Source of the DNA: DAOPJM01 sp035399665
GTDB lineage: Bacteria; Bacillota; Clostridia; Christensenellales; CAG-138
Assembly: GCA_035399665.1 (NCBI GenBank)
Contig: DAOPJM010000019.1
Location: forward strand, 1 to 34,195
Direction of reading: 5' to 3'
Length of the DNA stretch: 34,195 bases
Below the pieces are notes generated by a model that saw only the letters and a program-made list of their open reading frames with translations, ran no database searches and had not been told where the DNA came from. Made by a program: the position numbers and the translations under genes. Each line of letters starts with the position of its first letter. Position 1 is the first letter of the stretch. Shown piece by piece: positions 21,151 through 28,997 of this stretch.

Positions 21151-22918
21151 AGTACAGCCCCTCCCCCTTAACGCTGCCCTCGCTCTTATGGCGAAACTTC
21201 GTCTTGGGCGCCGCGCCGCCATACAGCCATATGCCAAGCACATGGTCGGCGTCCTGCATGATCTCATCCAAAATGGTGTCCACGGCCTGTTCGCTGTTTG
21301 CGACCGCGCTGATGTACAGCTTCAGCTTAGGCTCGGTACCGGAAGGTCTTACAACTATGCTGCCGCCCTTATCCAGCGTGTAGCGCAGGACGTTCGATTT
21401 TGGCATACCTTCAGGCGCGTTTGCCCTGAAATCCTCAATCTTTGTTATGCGCGATCCGCCAAGCATGGACATCTGTTGTGCGCGAAGCTTGTCCATGGTC
21501 TCGGTTATGCGCTCTGTACCCGCCTTGCCCTCAAGCGTGTAGGACTTGACCTTTTCCTTATAATAACCGTACTCGCGGTAAATCTCCTCCAGCGCGTCAT
21601 ACAGGGTCATGCCCCTCTGACGATAGACGCAGCAGGCCTCGGCTATCAGCATCGCGGAGCTTATCGCGTCCTTGTCACGCGAGAACCCGCCCGCCAAGAA
21701 GCCGTAGCTCTCCTCAAAGCCGAACAGGAAGGTCGGTGTGCCGTTCCTTTCGCATTCCTCAATGCACTCGGAGATGAAGCGGAATCCCGTCATAACCTCG
21801 CGCATCTGAACCCCGAACGCCTTGCATATGTTGTCGGCAAGCCTTGTGGACACGAGTGAGCGCACGACCAGCCCGTCCTTGGGCAGCTCGCCGCGATCGC
21901 GCTTGGCGCTCAGAATATAATGCACAAGGATGCTGCCTATCTGATTGCCCGTAAGTATGGCAAAGCTGCCGTCACGCTTCCTCGCGGCAACGCCCAAGCG
22001 GTCGGAGTCCGGGTCTGTGGCAAGTATGACGTCGGCGCGGACGCGGTTCGCAAGCACTATCGCCTTCTCGAACGCCTCCGGGTTCTCAGGGTTGGGCGCG
22101 GAAACGGTGGGAAAATCTCCGTCCGGCTGCGCCTGACTCGGTACCACCGTGAGCTTTGTAATACCTATCTCGCCCAAAAGTGTGGTCACAGGCACCATGC
22201 CCGAACCGTGCAGCGGCGTGTAAACCATGGAAAGCTCGCCGCCCTTCTCGCGGAGCAGCTCGGGATTGTTCAGCAGGGTCTTGACCGCGTCATAATAGGC
22301 TCTGTCCACCGCCTCGCCTATGAGCGTTATTGCGCCCGTTGCGACCGCCTCGTCAAAGTCCATGTATGCGGTTCTGAAATCCTCCGATTCGCGTATTTTG
22401 GCGGTAATCGCGGCCGCGTTGTCGGGGTCAACCTGACCGCCGTCTCTGCCGTAAACCTTATAGCCGTTGTACTTGGGGGGATTGTGGCTCGCGGTGATTA
22501 CCACGCCCGCGTCACAGCCCAAATAGCGCACCGAGAAAGAGAGCTGAGGCACAGAATGCAGCGTCTCAAACAGGAAAACCTTGACGCCGTGCGCCGCCAA
22601 AACGCAGGCTGTCTCCTTGGCGAATATGTTGGACATATGCCGAGAATCATAGGCAATCACTACCTTTTTCTCATGCTCCACGGTCTCGTCAAGCCAACGT
22701 GCAACACCCTCTGTCGCCTTCCTGACGACATAGATATTCATCCTGTTGTCGCCCGCGCCCAATACGCCGCGCAAGCCCGCCGTGCCGAACTCCAGCTCCG
22801 TGTAGAAGCGATCTATGAGATCGTTCATGTTGTCCTTGACGTCCAGCAGCTCCTGCTTTGTCTTGTCGTCAACGTCCGGACTTGCCAACCATTCGGAATA
22901 CCTTTCGTATGCGCTCAT
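21143..22918 (-). CDS. Phosphoglucomutase/phosphomannomutase (alpha-D-phosphohexomutase)
   Basis: 591 aa; interconverts hexose-1-P and hexose-6-P. Catalytic phosphoserine Ser144 in ITASHNPPKYNGYK, metal loop DPDSDR (302-307), sugar-binding FGFEESYGFLAG and phosphate loop RPSGTEPKLK near the C-terminus. Length fits the long PGM2/Bacillus PgcA group. The last ~33 residues (GIWLYGGAAPKTKFRHKSEGSVKGEGLYFD) extend beyond the usual fold. ATG at 22918 with AAAGGAAG SD. Would supply UDP-glucose precursors for wall glycans. Downstream lamin-tail gene overlaps its stop. Confidence 0.95.
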   Translation of the reverse strand: MSAYERYSEWLASPDVDDKTKQELLDVKDNMNDLIDRFYTELEFGTAGLRGVLGAGDNRMNIYVVRKATEGVARWLDETVEHEKKVVIAYDSRHMSNIFAKETACVLAAHGVKVFLFETLHSVPQLSFSVRYLGCDAGVVITASHNPPKYNGYKVYGRDGGQVDPDNAAAITAKIRESEDFRTAYMDFDEAVATGAITLIGEAVDRAYYDAVKTLLNNPELLREKGGELSMVYTPLHGSGMVPVTTLLGEIGITKLTVVPSQAQPDGDFPTVSAPNPENPEAFEKAIVLANRVRADVILATDPDSDRLGVAARKRDGSFAILTGNQIGSILVHYILSAKRDRGELPKDGLVVRSLVSTRLADNICKAFGVQMREVMTGFRFISECIEECERNGTPTFLFGFEESYGFLAGGFSRDKDAISSAMLIAEACCVYRQRGMTLYDALEEIYREYGYYKEKVKSYTLEGKAGTERITETMDKLRAQQMSMLGGSRITKIEDFRANAPEGMPKSNVLRYTLDKGGSIVVRPSGTEPKLKLYISAVANSEQAVDTILDEIMQDADHVLGIWLYGGAAPKTKFRHKSEGSVKGEGLYFD

Positions 22919-22973
22919 TTTTCTTCCTTTCTGTGTCGTTTGGATTCGGGGTCTTGCCCTGCCTGTCTCTATT

Positions 22974-23669
22974 CTATCGCCCGCAAAGGGTTCGTATCAC
23001 AAATGCCGCCGCGACCAATCCCGCCGCGTTCACCGCGGGCGCGAAGCTGCCCAGCTGTCCGCCCGTGTCAATCGGCGTTTCGTCGGACGCCACAACGGGG
23101 ACGTGCGCTATACCCGCGGCCCGAAGCTCCCTTCGATACCGCCGCGCCAAGGGACAGTTTGTGGTCTTCATCACGTCCATGACCCTAAAGCCCGATGGGT
23201 CGAGCCTTCGACCCGCGCCCATGCAGGCTACGAATAATGTTTCACGTGAAACAATTAGCCTTGCAAGGGCGATTTTCGCTTCCATGTCGTCCACCGCGTC
23301 CACCACAAAGTCCACCTCGGGCGGTATAAGCCCTTCGGCGTTGTCCGCGTTGACGAACTCCGAAACCAACGTAAGCTCCGCCTGTGAAACGTCCCTAAGT
23401 CTTAAACTCAGGGCCTCGGTCTTTTTCATGCCAAGGGTCGATTCAGCGGCGGCCGCCTGGCGATTCAGATTGGTTTCGTCTACAATATCGCCGTCTATCA
23501 GCAGCAATCTTCCAACGCCGCTCCTTGCAAGCGCTTCCGCGCAGCTCCCGCCGACGCCGCCCAAGCCCACCACCGCGACAAAGCTGTCCTTCAGCCTTCG
23601 CATGGCTTCTTCACCCAAGAGGGCTGCTGTCCGCTCCCGGTATCGCGCCGCTTTATCCGAATAAATCAA
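22974..23669 (-). CDS. tcdA: tRNA threonylcarbamoyladenosine dehydratase (TcdA/CsdL-like)
   Basis: 231 aa ThiF/E1-like enzyme that converts t6A37 to cyclic t6A in tRNA using ATP. ATP-binding VVGLGGVGGSCAEALARSGVG (about 32-52), then LLIDGDIVDETNLNRQ with the conserved Asp/Asn-Arg-Gln, and DAVDDMEAKIALARL. Late VASDETPIDTGGQLGSFAPAVNAAGLVAA is typical for TcdA. Start: TTG at 23669, 7 nt after AAGGAG, reading TTG ATT TAT TCG; it overlaps the pseudouridine synthase stop by 17 nt. The coding sequence contains a perfect parS site. Confidence 0.9.
   Translation of the reverse strand: MIYSDKAARYRERTAALLGEEAMRRLKDSFVAVVGLGGVGGSCAEALARSGVGRLLLIDGDIVDETNLNRQAAAAESTLGMKKTEALSLRLRDVSQAELTLVSEFVNADNAEGLIPPEVDFVVDAVDDMEAKIALARLIVSRETLFVACMGAGRRLDPSGFRVMDVMKTTNCPLARRYRRELRAAGIAHVPVVASDETPIDTGGQLGSFAPAVNAAGLVAAAFVIRTLCGR
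23238..23253. promoter_or_regulatory. parS centromere site (ParB/Spo0J binding), inside tcdA
   Basis: TGTTTCACGTGAAACA, a perfect 16-bp palindrome identical to the B. subtilis parS consensus, about 4 kb from oriC. A chance perfect match within 5 kb of an origin is very unlikely. ParB would load here and recruit SMC/condensin to the origin region. It constrains the codons for Val-Ser-Arg-Glu-Thr-Leu in TcdA. parA/parB themselves are not in the window. Confidence 0.96.
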
Positions 23670-24963
23670 GGTCGAACTCCTTACAGCTTTCGGCAAAAAC
23701 TCCGTCTATATCTATGCTTTTCGCAAGCAGCAGCTGACGGCGAGCCTTCAGTTCACGGTTCACGGTTCGGTTTCCGTACTTGTCGTCGCCCACTATCGGA
23801 TGATTGACATTCGCAAGCTGTACCCTAAGCTGATGCGTCCTGCCCGTCTTGGGGAGCAGCTTGACTAAGGTCAAATCGGGGTTCTGTCTGGCGTTCATGC
23901 ATACAAACTCGGTCTCCATCACGGCAGCTCCCGGCGTGTTCGCGTCACATATGCGCACTGTCGCGTTCTTTTCGTCCTTTAAGGCGTAATCGGTGAGCTT
24001 ACCCGCGCCCGCCATATAGCCCGTGACCACCGCGTGATAGCATTTATGCACCCTGCGTTCACGAAATTCTTCCGTCAGCCTGTCCCTTGCCGCTTCATTC
24101 TTGGCGAATACCACAAGCCCTTCGGTGTTCGCGTCCAAACGATGCACCGCGTAAAGCTCCGACTCTATCGCGGACAGCTCCGCCGTTAAGCCCTCCTCAA
24201 CCTCTACGCCGGACTTCTTGTCAACTATCAACAGTTCGTCGTTCTCGAATACGGCACAGCACACCGAGTATGCGGGGAGATATTTCAGCTGCGTTTTGAA
24301 CTCCTTCCACTTAGGCATGGAAAAGAAGCTCATAGTCTCGCCCGTCGTGGGGTGCTTGACGGTCAGCGAATACGCCCACAGCCGTATCTGCGAACCCGTC
24401 TCCGAATAATGATTGTACCGCTGATCGCCCAATATCGGCAAATTCGCGTGTGAAAGCTGAACCCGTATCTGATGCGGTCTGCCCGTCCTTGGCTCCACGT
24501 CCAGAAGCGACAGCTTACCCTCTTGCCTTAAAAGGGTATAGCGCAAGGCGGCCGCCTTTGCGCCCTTTGCGTCCTCCGTAACGACACTAACGGTGTTTGT
24601 GCTCTCGTCCTTACAGAGCCAATCGTTCAACTCGGCCGTGGGCCTTGGATAGCCCTCGACTATGGCGGTATAGCGTTTTTGGGCCTCCCTGCCTTTGAAT
24701 TGAGAGGTCAGGCGCGCCGCCGCCTTGGAGGTCTTGGCAAAGACCATAACTCCGCCAACGGGTCGGTCAAGCCTGTGAACAAGCCCAAGATAGGCCTCGC
24801 CGGGCTTGCTGTACTTCTCCTTAATATAAGTCTTTAGGGCGGTCAACAGGTCAAGATCTCCGCTTGCGTCCGCCTGAACGGGCATATTCACGGGCTTTTC
24901 GACCACAAGAAGGTGGTTGTCCTCGTATAGTATTGTCGGAGTGAAGCTCACGGCGTCCACCAT
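23653..24963 (-). CDS. Tandem double RluA-family pseudouridine synthase (fused)
   Basis: 436 aa, two complete RluA-type domains in one chain. Domain 1 (about 9-225): YEDNHLLVVEKPVNMPVQ, catalytic Asp66 in LVHRLDRPVGG, RTGRPHQIRVQLSHANLPILGDQRY. Domain 2 (about 235-430): FENDELLIVDKKSGVEVEE, catalytic Asp277 in AVHRLDANTEG, KTGRTHQLRVQLANVNHPIVGDDKYGN. Usual family length is about 230-320 aa with one domain. Both keep the HRLD and RTGR.HQ.RVQL motifs, so both are predicted active on uridines of rRNA or tRNA. ATG at 24963 overlaps the methyltransferase stop by 16 nt; SD is weak, so translation is coupled. Confidence 0.92.
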   Translation of the reverse strand: MVDAVSFTPTILYEDNHLLVVEKPVNMPVQADASGDLDLLTALKTYIKEKYSKPGEAYLGLVHRLDRPVGGVMVFAKTSKAAARLTSQFKGREAQKRYTAIVEGYPRPTAELNDWLCKDESTNTVSVVTEDAKGAKAAALRYTLLRQEGKLSLLDVEPRTGRPHQIRVQLSHANLPILGDQRYNHYSETGSQIRLWAYSLTVKHPTTGETMSFFSMPKWKEFKTQLKYLPAYSVCCAVFENDELLIVDKKSGVEVEEGLTAELSAIESELYAVHRLDANTEGLVVFAKNEAARDRLTEEFRERRVHKCYHAVVTGYMAGAGKLTDYALKDEKNATVRICDANTPGAAVMETEFVCMNARQNPDLTLVKLLPKTGRTHQLRVQLANVNHPIVGDDKYGNRTVNRELKARRQLLLAKSIDIDGVFAESCKEFDLDLFG

Positions 24964-25793
24964 CCGGATGAGCCGCAGGGCAGAACCAGCTTGTCCCGCT
25001 CAATGGGAAGGCAGACCTCGCCCGCCTCGACCCTGCCGTTTAGCAGAGCTGTTGTCAAAACGTTTGAAAGCACGGTGGGGGCAAGCCCCGTCGTGTAGGA
25101 ATTTATAAGGAAGAATAAGGGTTTTTCGCTCAACAGCTCGGCGCAGGCAAGGACGAGAGGGTAAAGGTCGTTTTCAATTTTCCACATCTCGCCTGAGGGG
25201 CCTCGGCCGTAGCTCGGCGGGTCCATCAGTATTCCGTCATAGGTATTGCCGCGCCGCTTCTCGCGCTGAACGAACTTCATACAATCGTCCGCGATGTAAC
25301 GCACGGGAGCGTTTGAAAGGCCGTTTTCCGCTGCATTGTCCCTTGCCCAAGAGAGCATACCCTTTGCGGCGTCAACGTGTACAACCTGTGCGCCCGCTTT
25401 GAGACAGGCGCAGGTAGCGCCGCCCGTGTAGCCGAAAAGGTTGAGTATCTTAACGGGGCGCGACTGCGCTTCAGGCTCAATAAGCGAGCGCATTTTGTCC
25501 CAGTTCACGCTTTGTTCGGGGAATAAGCCCGTATGCTTGAACCCGGTGGGGCGCACAACAAAGCGAAGATCGCGATAGCTTATAGTCCATTTGTCGGGCA
25601 AATCGCGCATGAAGCTCCAATAGCCGCCGCCCTTGTCGCTTCTTATGTATACGGCGTCAGCGTCGTGATCGGGCATTGTCCAAACAGCCTGAGGATCGGG
25701 GCGCAAAAGGGTATATTCGCCCCAACGCTCCAATTTGTTGCCGTTGCCGGCGTCCAACACCGCAAAGTCCTTCCATAAAGAGGCAAGATACAT
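24948..25793 (-). CDS. Class I SAM-dependent RNA methyltransferase (RlmI/RlmK-like)
   Basis: 281 aa. SAM-binding motif I LNLFGYTGGATCACLKAGAQVVHVDAAKGMLSWARDNAAENGL (about 148-190) and catalytic-loop motif ILMDPPSYGRG (about 220-230), the pattern of Methyltrans_SAM 5-methylcytosine/ m2G RNA methyltransferases. It lacks the N-terminal PUA domain of full-length RlmI (about 390 aa), having only a short beta-rich lead (KLERWGEYTLLRPDPQAVW). ATG at 25793 with AAGGAGGATGTAAT SD; a longer upstream extension to 25955 has no SD. First gene of the operon with the pseudouridine synthase and TcdA: all three modify RNA. Confidence 0.88.
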   Translation of the reverse strand: MYLASLWKDFAVLDAGNGNKLERWGEYTLLRPDPQAVWTMPDHDADAVYIRSDKGGGYWSFMRDLPDKWTISYRDLRFVVRPTGFKHTGLFPEQSVNWDKMRSLIEPEAQSRPVKILNLFGYTGGATCACLKAGAQVVHVDAAKGMLSWARDNAAENGLSNAPVRYIADDCMKFVQREKRRGNTYDGILMDPPSYGRGPSGEMWKIENDLYPLVLACAELLSEKPLFFLINSYTTGLAPTVLSNVLTTALLNGRVEAGEVCLPIERDKLVLPCGSSGWWTP

Positions 25794-26183
25794 ATTACAT
25801 CCTCCTTGCTTGATTATATCAGAGCCGAGGGCGGAAATAAAGACGTAGGTGAAAAAGATTTGTAAATGTGGGCGTCGCGGCACTTTGGTGTTGGCAAAAT
25901 ACAGGGTGTGCCGCGTTCGGATGTTCTTTGTCCCACAGGGGAGCGGAGCTTTCACCGCAAGCTTGTTTCAAGATCCTTCGTCGCATTGCTCCTCAGAATG
26001 ACAGCGAGGTTTAACCGCTCTCAAACCCTTTCTTTATCCGCCCTTCAACCCCCTTAGTCATCCTGAGCCATAGCGAAGGATCTTCCAGAAAACTTATAAG
26101 TCAAGGGGCGCTCCCCCTTACCAATCACAAATGCAGTGTCTCCCCGCCCTCGCCCTTTTTAATAATTCTCTCCTTTACACAGC
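25794..26183. other. Intergenic region between dnaN and the RNA-modification operon
   Basis: No gene. It contains a possible -10 TATAAT on the minus strand (25818-25813) about 20 nt before the methyltransferase start, but no good -35 17 bp upstream. Two partial MITE-like halves in the opposite order occupy 25961-26118. The dnaN terminator is at its right end. Confidence 0.55.
25961..26118. repeat. MITE-like element, copy 2 (rearranged halves)
   Basis: A right half (GCTTGTTTCAAGATCCTTCG ... CAGAATGACAGCG, 25961-26006) is followed about 50 bp later by a left half (GTCATCCTGAG...GCGAAGGATCTT ... GTCAAGGGGCGCTCCCC, 26057-26115). The halves face outward relative to the intact copies, as if two elements had recombined or nested and lost their middles. 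Confidence 0.8.
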
Positions 26184-26208
26184 AAAAGCGGCGGGGTTAA
26201 CCCGCCGC
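26184..26208 (-). terminator. Terminator of dnaN
   Basis: GCGGCGGG (26188-26195) / CCCGCCGC (26201-26208) stem; TTTT follows on the minus strand and AAAAA precedes, so it could work in both directions. It is 16 nt after the dnaN stop, so dnaN is not co-transcribed with recF/gyrB, which are absent from the window. Confidence 0.9.
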
Positions 26209-26224
26209 AAAAACCTTTTCCCTT

Positions 26225-27319
26225 TTACACTCTCACCGGAACGATCAGATACACATAATCATCCCCCTGTATTGGCTTGACGCCGCACGGCTTGAACGGC
26301 CCGTTGAACTCCATGAACAGTTCTTCGTCCTCGATAACCTTCATGATGTTCAAACAGTACCTCGGATTGAAGGAAATCGTCATCGGTTCGCCAATGAGCT
26401 GAACCGGAAGCTCGTCCTCAACCCTGCCGACTATGCTTTCAGCGCAGATCATAATACTTTCCTCATGAATCACCATGGTCACGCAATTGCTTCCCTCACG
26501 CGCCATAAGCTGTGCGCGCTCAACCGCCGCGATGAGCCTTTCCCTTTCGACAAGTATCCTTGTGGTACAATTCGTGGGCAGCAGCCTTTCATAATTGATA
26601 AAATCGCCGTCTATAAGCCTTGCCGTGAGCTTCTCCACGCCGTTGTCAAAGCGAACGTGGGTGTTGCTTATCACAAGCTCCACATTCTCCTGTGCGCTCT
26701 CCGCCATCCTTGCTATCTCGTTTATGGCCTTGGCGGGAACTATGGTGCGCGTGTCCTCCAAGGGAACGGATGTTCTTCTTCTCTGCAACGCAAACTGGAA
26801 CGAGTCCGTAGCTACAAAGTTGATAAATCCGTCCTTGACGTCCAAAAGCACGCCCGTTAAGAAAGGTCTGCTTGCATCATCGGGAGCGGCCGCGAACGAG
26901 GTTTTCATAATCATTTCCCGACACAAATCCTTGTCCATGACAAGACTGCAGCTCTCATCGCCGCAGCGCATATAGGGAAAGCCGTCGGAATCAATGCAGG
27001 GCATTCTGTTCTGTGTTCCGCCGCTCTTTAGGCTCATCCGCCTGCCCTCCGTTTCGATCTCGGTTTCAACCGCGGGCAGCTTCTTGACTATCTCAAAGAA
27101 CAGCTTACCCCTTACGGAGCAAACCCCCTCCTCATCAACGACGGCGTTTACAACACAGTCCTTCTGTAACAGCTGGTCGGAACAGGTAAAGCTCACCGTG
27201 CCGCCTTCCGCCTTTATATAGACGCCCTCAAGCACGGGCATGGTGGTTCGAATCGGCAACGCCTTGGCTACCGCCGCAACCGCGTCAATCAAGTCCTTCG
27301 TGTTAATCGTAATCTTCAT
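26225..27319 (-). CDS. dnaN: DNA polymerase III beta subunit (sliding clamp)
   Basis: 364 aa; the ring-shaped processivity clamp. N-terminus MKITINTKDLIDAVAAVAKALPIRTTMPVLEGV, three repeated clamp folds, interior motifs LFFEIVKKLPA, FLTGVLLDVKDGFINFVATDSFQFA, and an end that fits DnaN (CGVKPIQGDDYVYLIVPVRV). Start ATG at 27319, because AAAGGA lies 8 nt upstream; an ATG at 27328 would touch the SD. Located after dnaA across the 282-bp origin gap, in the classical dnaA-dnaN orientation. Confidence 0.97.
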   Translation of the reverse strand: MKITINTKDLIDAVAAVAKALPIRTTMPVLEGVYIKAEGGTVSFTCSDQLLQKDCVVNAVVDEEGVCSVRGKLFFEIVKKLPAVETEIETEGRRMSLKSGGTQNRMPCIDSDGFPYMRCGDESCSLVMDKDLCREMIMKTSFAAAPDDASRPFLTGVLLDVKDGFINFVATDSFQFALQRRRTSVPLEDTRTIVPAKAINEIARMAESAQENVELVISNTHVRFDNGVEKLTARLIDGDFINYERLLPTNCTTRILVERERLIAAVERAQLMAREGSNCVTMVIHEESIMICAESIVGRVEDELPVQLIGEPMTISFNPRYCLNIMKVIEDEELFMEFNGPFKPCGVKPIQGDDYVYLIVPVRV

Positions 27320-27328
27320 ATGCTTCAT

Positions 27329-27610
27329 CCTTTCGTTTCATGCAAGTCTTTTGTCCACAGCGTGTCCGCGCTCTGCCTACACCCTTTAGTTATTATTTAG
27401 AGAAGAAGCAGTAGTAGTCCCTTCGGAAACTGTGGAAAAGCGGAAAACCGCCGATAACAGCTAAGCTTAGGCTGTGGGCATCCCCTGTGTACAGATGTTG
27501 GATAAGTAGGGGGCTTATCCACGTTATCCGTGAAGTCCGACTTATGCACAATATGTCCACTTTACAATCCACAGCGGAATGTGGAAAAGGGACAATGCAT
27601 AAAACCGCCC
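27329..27610. other. oriC: oriC: DnaA-box cluster and unwinding element between dnaA and dnaN
   Basis: DnaA-box-like 9-mers: TTGTCCACA (27351-27359), TGTGGAAAA (27431-27439), TTATCCACG (27515-27523), TTATCCGTG (27524-27532), TTATGCACA (27542-27550), ATGTCCACT (27553-27561), CAATCCACA (27565-27573), TGTGGAAAA (27580-27588). An AT-rich tract (27384-27400) precedes a DnaA-trio at 27403-27417. From the dnaA end to dnaN, boxes, spacer, trio and AT-rich DNA run in the same order as in B. subtilis incC. Many boxes differ by one base from the TTATCCACA consensus. Confidence 0.93.
27403..27417 (+). promoter_or_regulatory. DnaA-trio (origin unwinding element)
   Basis: Five 3-nt steps AAG AAG CAG TAG TAG on the plus strand, matching the repeated TAG-like trinucleotide that DnaA uses to load onto single-stranded DNA. 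A 13-nt spacer (27418-27430) separates it from DnaA box TGTGGAAAA (27431-27439); AT-rich DNA (TTAGTTATTATTTAG) lies on the other side. The geometry fits the known basal origin unwinding system. Confidence 0.8.
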
Positions 27611-28942
27611 TTACAGGGATGCGCCATCCAAAATTAACTTCTGTATGTCCTCAACCTTGGCGGCAAACTCCGGATTCTGCTCGATCATGCTGCAAATCCG
27701 CTCACAGGCGGATATGGCCGTGGTGTGGTCCGTGCGGTCAAACTCCGTCGCGATGCGCTTGTAGGGGAGCGACAGCAGGGTATGACAGAAGTACATAGAA
27801 ACCTGCCTTGGGACTACGACCTCCTTGTCCCGCCTCTGTGAAAGCATGGACGACAGGGGTACGCCGAAATAGGACGCTACCGTTTCCTTTATAAAGCTGC
27901 AATTCAGCTCCGCCTTCTTGACCTTGGGAATAATCTCCTTTAGGGCTTCCCTTGCAAGCGCGATGTTCAAGGGTCTGCCCTTGAGCCTTGAGTAAGCTAT
28001 TACGGTAGTCAGGCTGCCTTCAAGCTGACGAATATTGCTCTGAACATTCTCCGCGATAAAGCCTATGATATCGTCGGAAACCTCGGCGTTCTCGATGAGG
28101 GCGCGATTTCGAAGTATGGCGATACGGGTTTCCACATCGGGAGGCTGAATGTCCGCGATAAGCCCCCACTCGAAACGGGAGCGCAGGCGGTCCTCAATGC
28201 CCGTAATCTCCTTGGGCGCGCGGTCGGAGCTAATGACAATCTGCCTGCCCGCGTTGTGCAGGGTGTTGAAGGTGTTAAAGAACTCCTCCTGCGTCTGCTG
28301 CTTGCCGGAGATGAACTGAATATCGTCTATCAGCAGCACATCAACGTTGCGGTAACGCTTGCGAAACTCCATATTTTTGCCCGCCCTGAGGCACTCTATA
28401 AGCTCGTTCGTGAAAACCTCGGAGGTGATGTAAAGGACGCTTGCACCGGGGTTCTTCTCGCGCACATAGTGGCCGATCGCCTGCATAAGATGGGTCTTGC
28501 CCAAGCCCACGCCCCCGTAGAGGAAAAGCGGATTGTAGGCCTTGCCGGGGTTTTCGGCGGCGGCAAGGGCGGCGGCGTTGGCAAAGTGGTTGGAGCCGCC
28601 CACGACGAAGGTTTCAAAGGTGTACTTTGGGTTCAGCGAAAGGGTGTTCGTGTTGTTGCCGTTGTCGGTTGCAATCTTGATGAAGTCCTTGCGCTGACCG
28701 GGAAGGATAAGGAGTATATCGAGTATAGAGGGATTGGCGCGAATGACCGCCGCCCTCACGATATCGAAATAGTACTTTTCAATGGTCTGCTTTGTCAGGT
28801 CGTCCGACGCCTGAAGCACCAGAATGTTGTTTTGATTGATGACCGCCTCAAGGTTGTTTATCCACTTTACAAAGCTGACGCCCGTAATCTGCGGTCTGAT
28901 GTATTCCTTGGCCTTGAGCCAAAGCGCTGTAATCTCGTCCAT
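27611..28942 (-). CDS. dnaA: Chromosomal replication initiator protein DnaA
   Basis: 443 aa. Domain I (1-80, ITALWLKAKEYIRPQITGVSFVKWINNLEAV); short domain II; AAA+ domain III with Walker A GGVGLGKT (143-150), Walker B VLLIDDIQF and sensor ISSDRAPKEI; domain IV ends with the DnaA signature YKRIATEFDRTDHTTAISACERI that binds the DnaA box. In many bacteria this reads R..G..DHTTV; Asp-Arg-Thr-Asp here is a variant. Start ATG at 28942 lies 8 nt after AGAGAGG; an ATG at 28948 is only 2 nt from the SD. Own promoter upstream. No rpmH upstream. Confidence 0.97.
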   Translation of the reverse strand: MDEITALWLKAKEYIRPQITGVSFVKWINNLEAVINQNNILVLQASDDLTKQTIEKYYFDIVRAAVIRANPSILDILLILPGQRKDFIKIATDNGNNTNTLSLNPKYTFETFVVGGSNHFANAAALAAAENPGKAYNPLFLYGGVGLGKTHLMQAIGHYVREKNPGASVLYITSEVFTNELIECLRAGKNMEFRKRYRNVDVLLIDDIQFISGKQQTQEEFFNTFNTLHNAGRQIVISSDRAPKEITGIEDRLRSRFEWGLIADIQPPDVETRIAILRNRALIENAEVSDDIIGFIAENVQSNIRQLEGSLTTVIAYSRLKGRPLNIALAREALKEIIPKVKKAELNCSFIKETVASYFGVPLSSMLSQRRDKEVVVPRQVSMYFCHTLLSLPYKRIATEFDRTDHTTAISACERICSMIEQNPEFAAKVEDIQKLILDGASL

Positions 28943-28968
28943 AGCCATAACCTCTCTTATTTATCAGC

Positions 28969-28997
28969 ATGATACCATATTTTAGGGCTATTGACAA
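28969..28997 (-). promoter_or_regulatory. Promoter of dnaA
   Basis: Minus strand TTGTCA (28997-28992), 17-bp spacer, TATCAT (28974-28969), with TG two bases before the -10 (extended -10). Leader about 20 nt. No DnaA box overlaps it, so classic autoregulation is not evident here. Confidence 0.82.

Noticed and set aside
21920..23182. Plus-strand ORF of 420 codons
   Set aside because: Antisense to the phosphohexomutase and tcdA, both with clear active-site motifs; shadow of GC-rich codon use.
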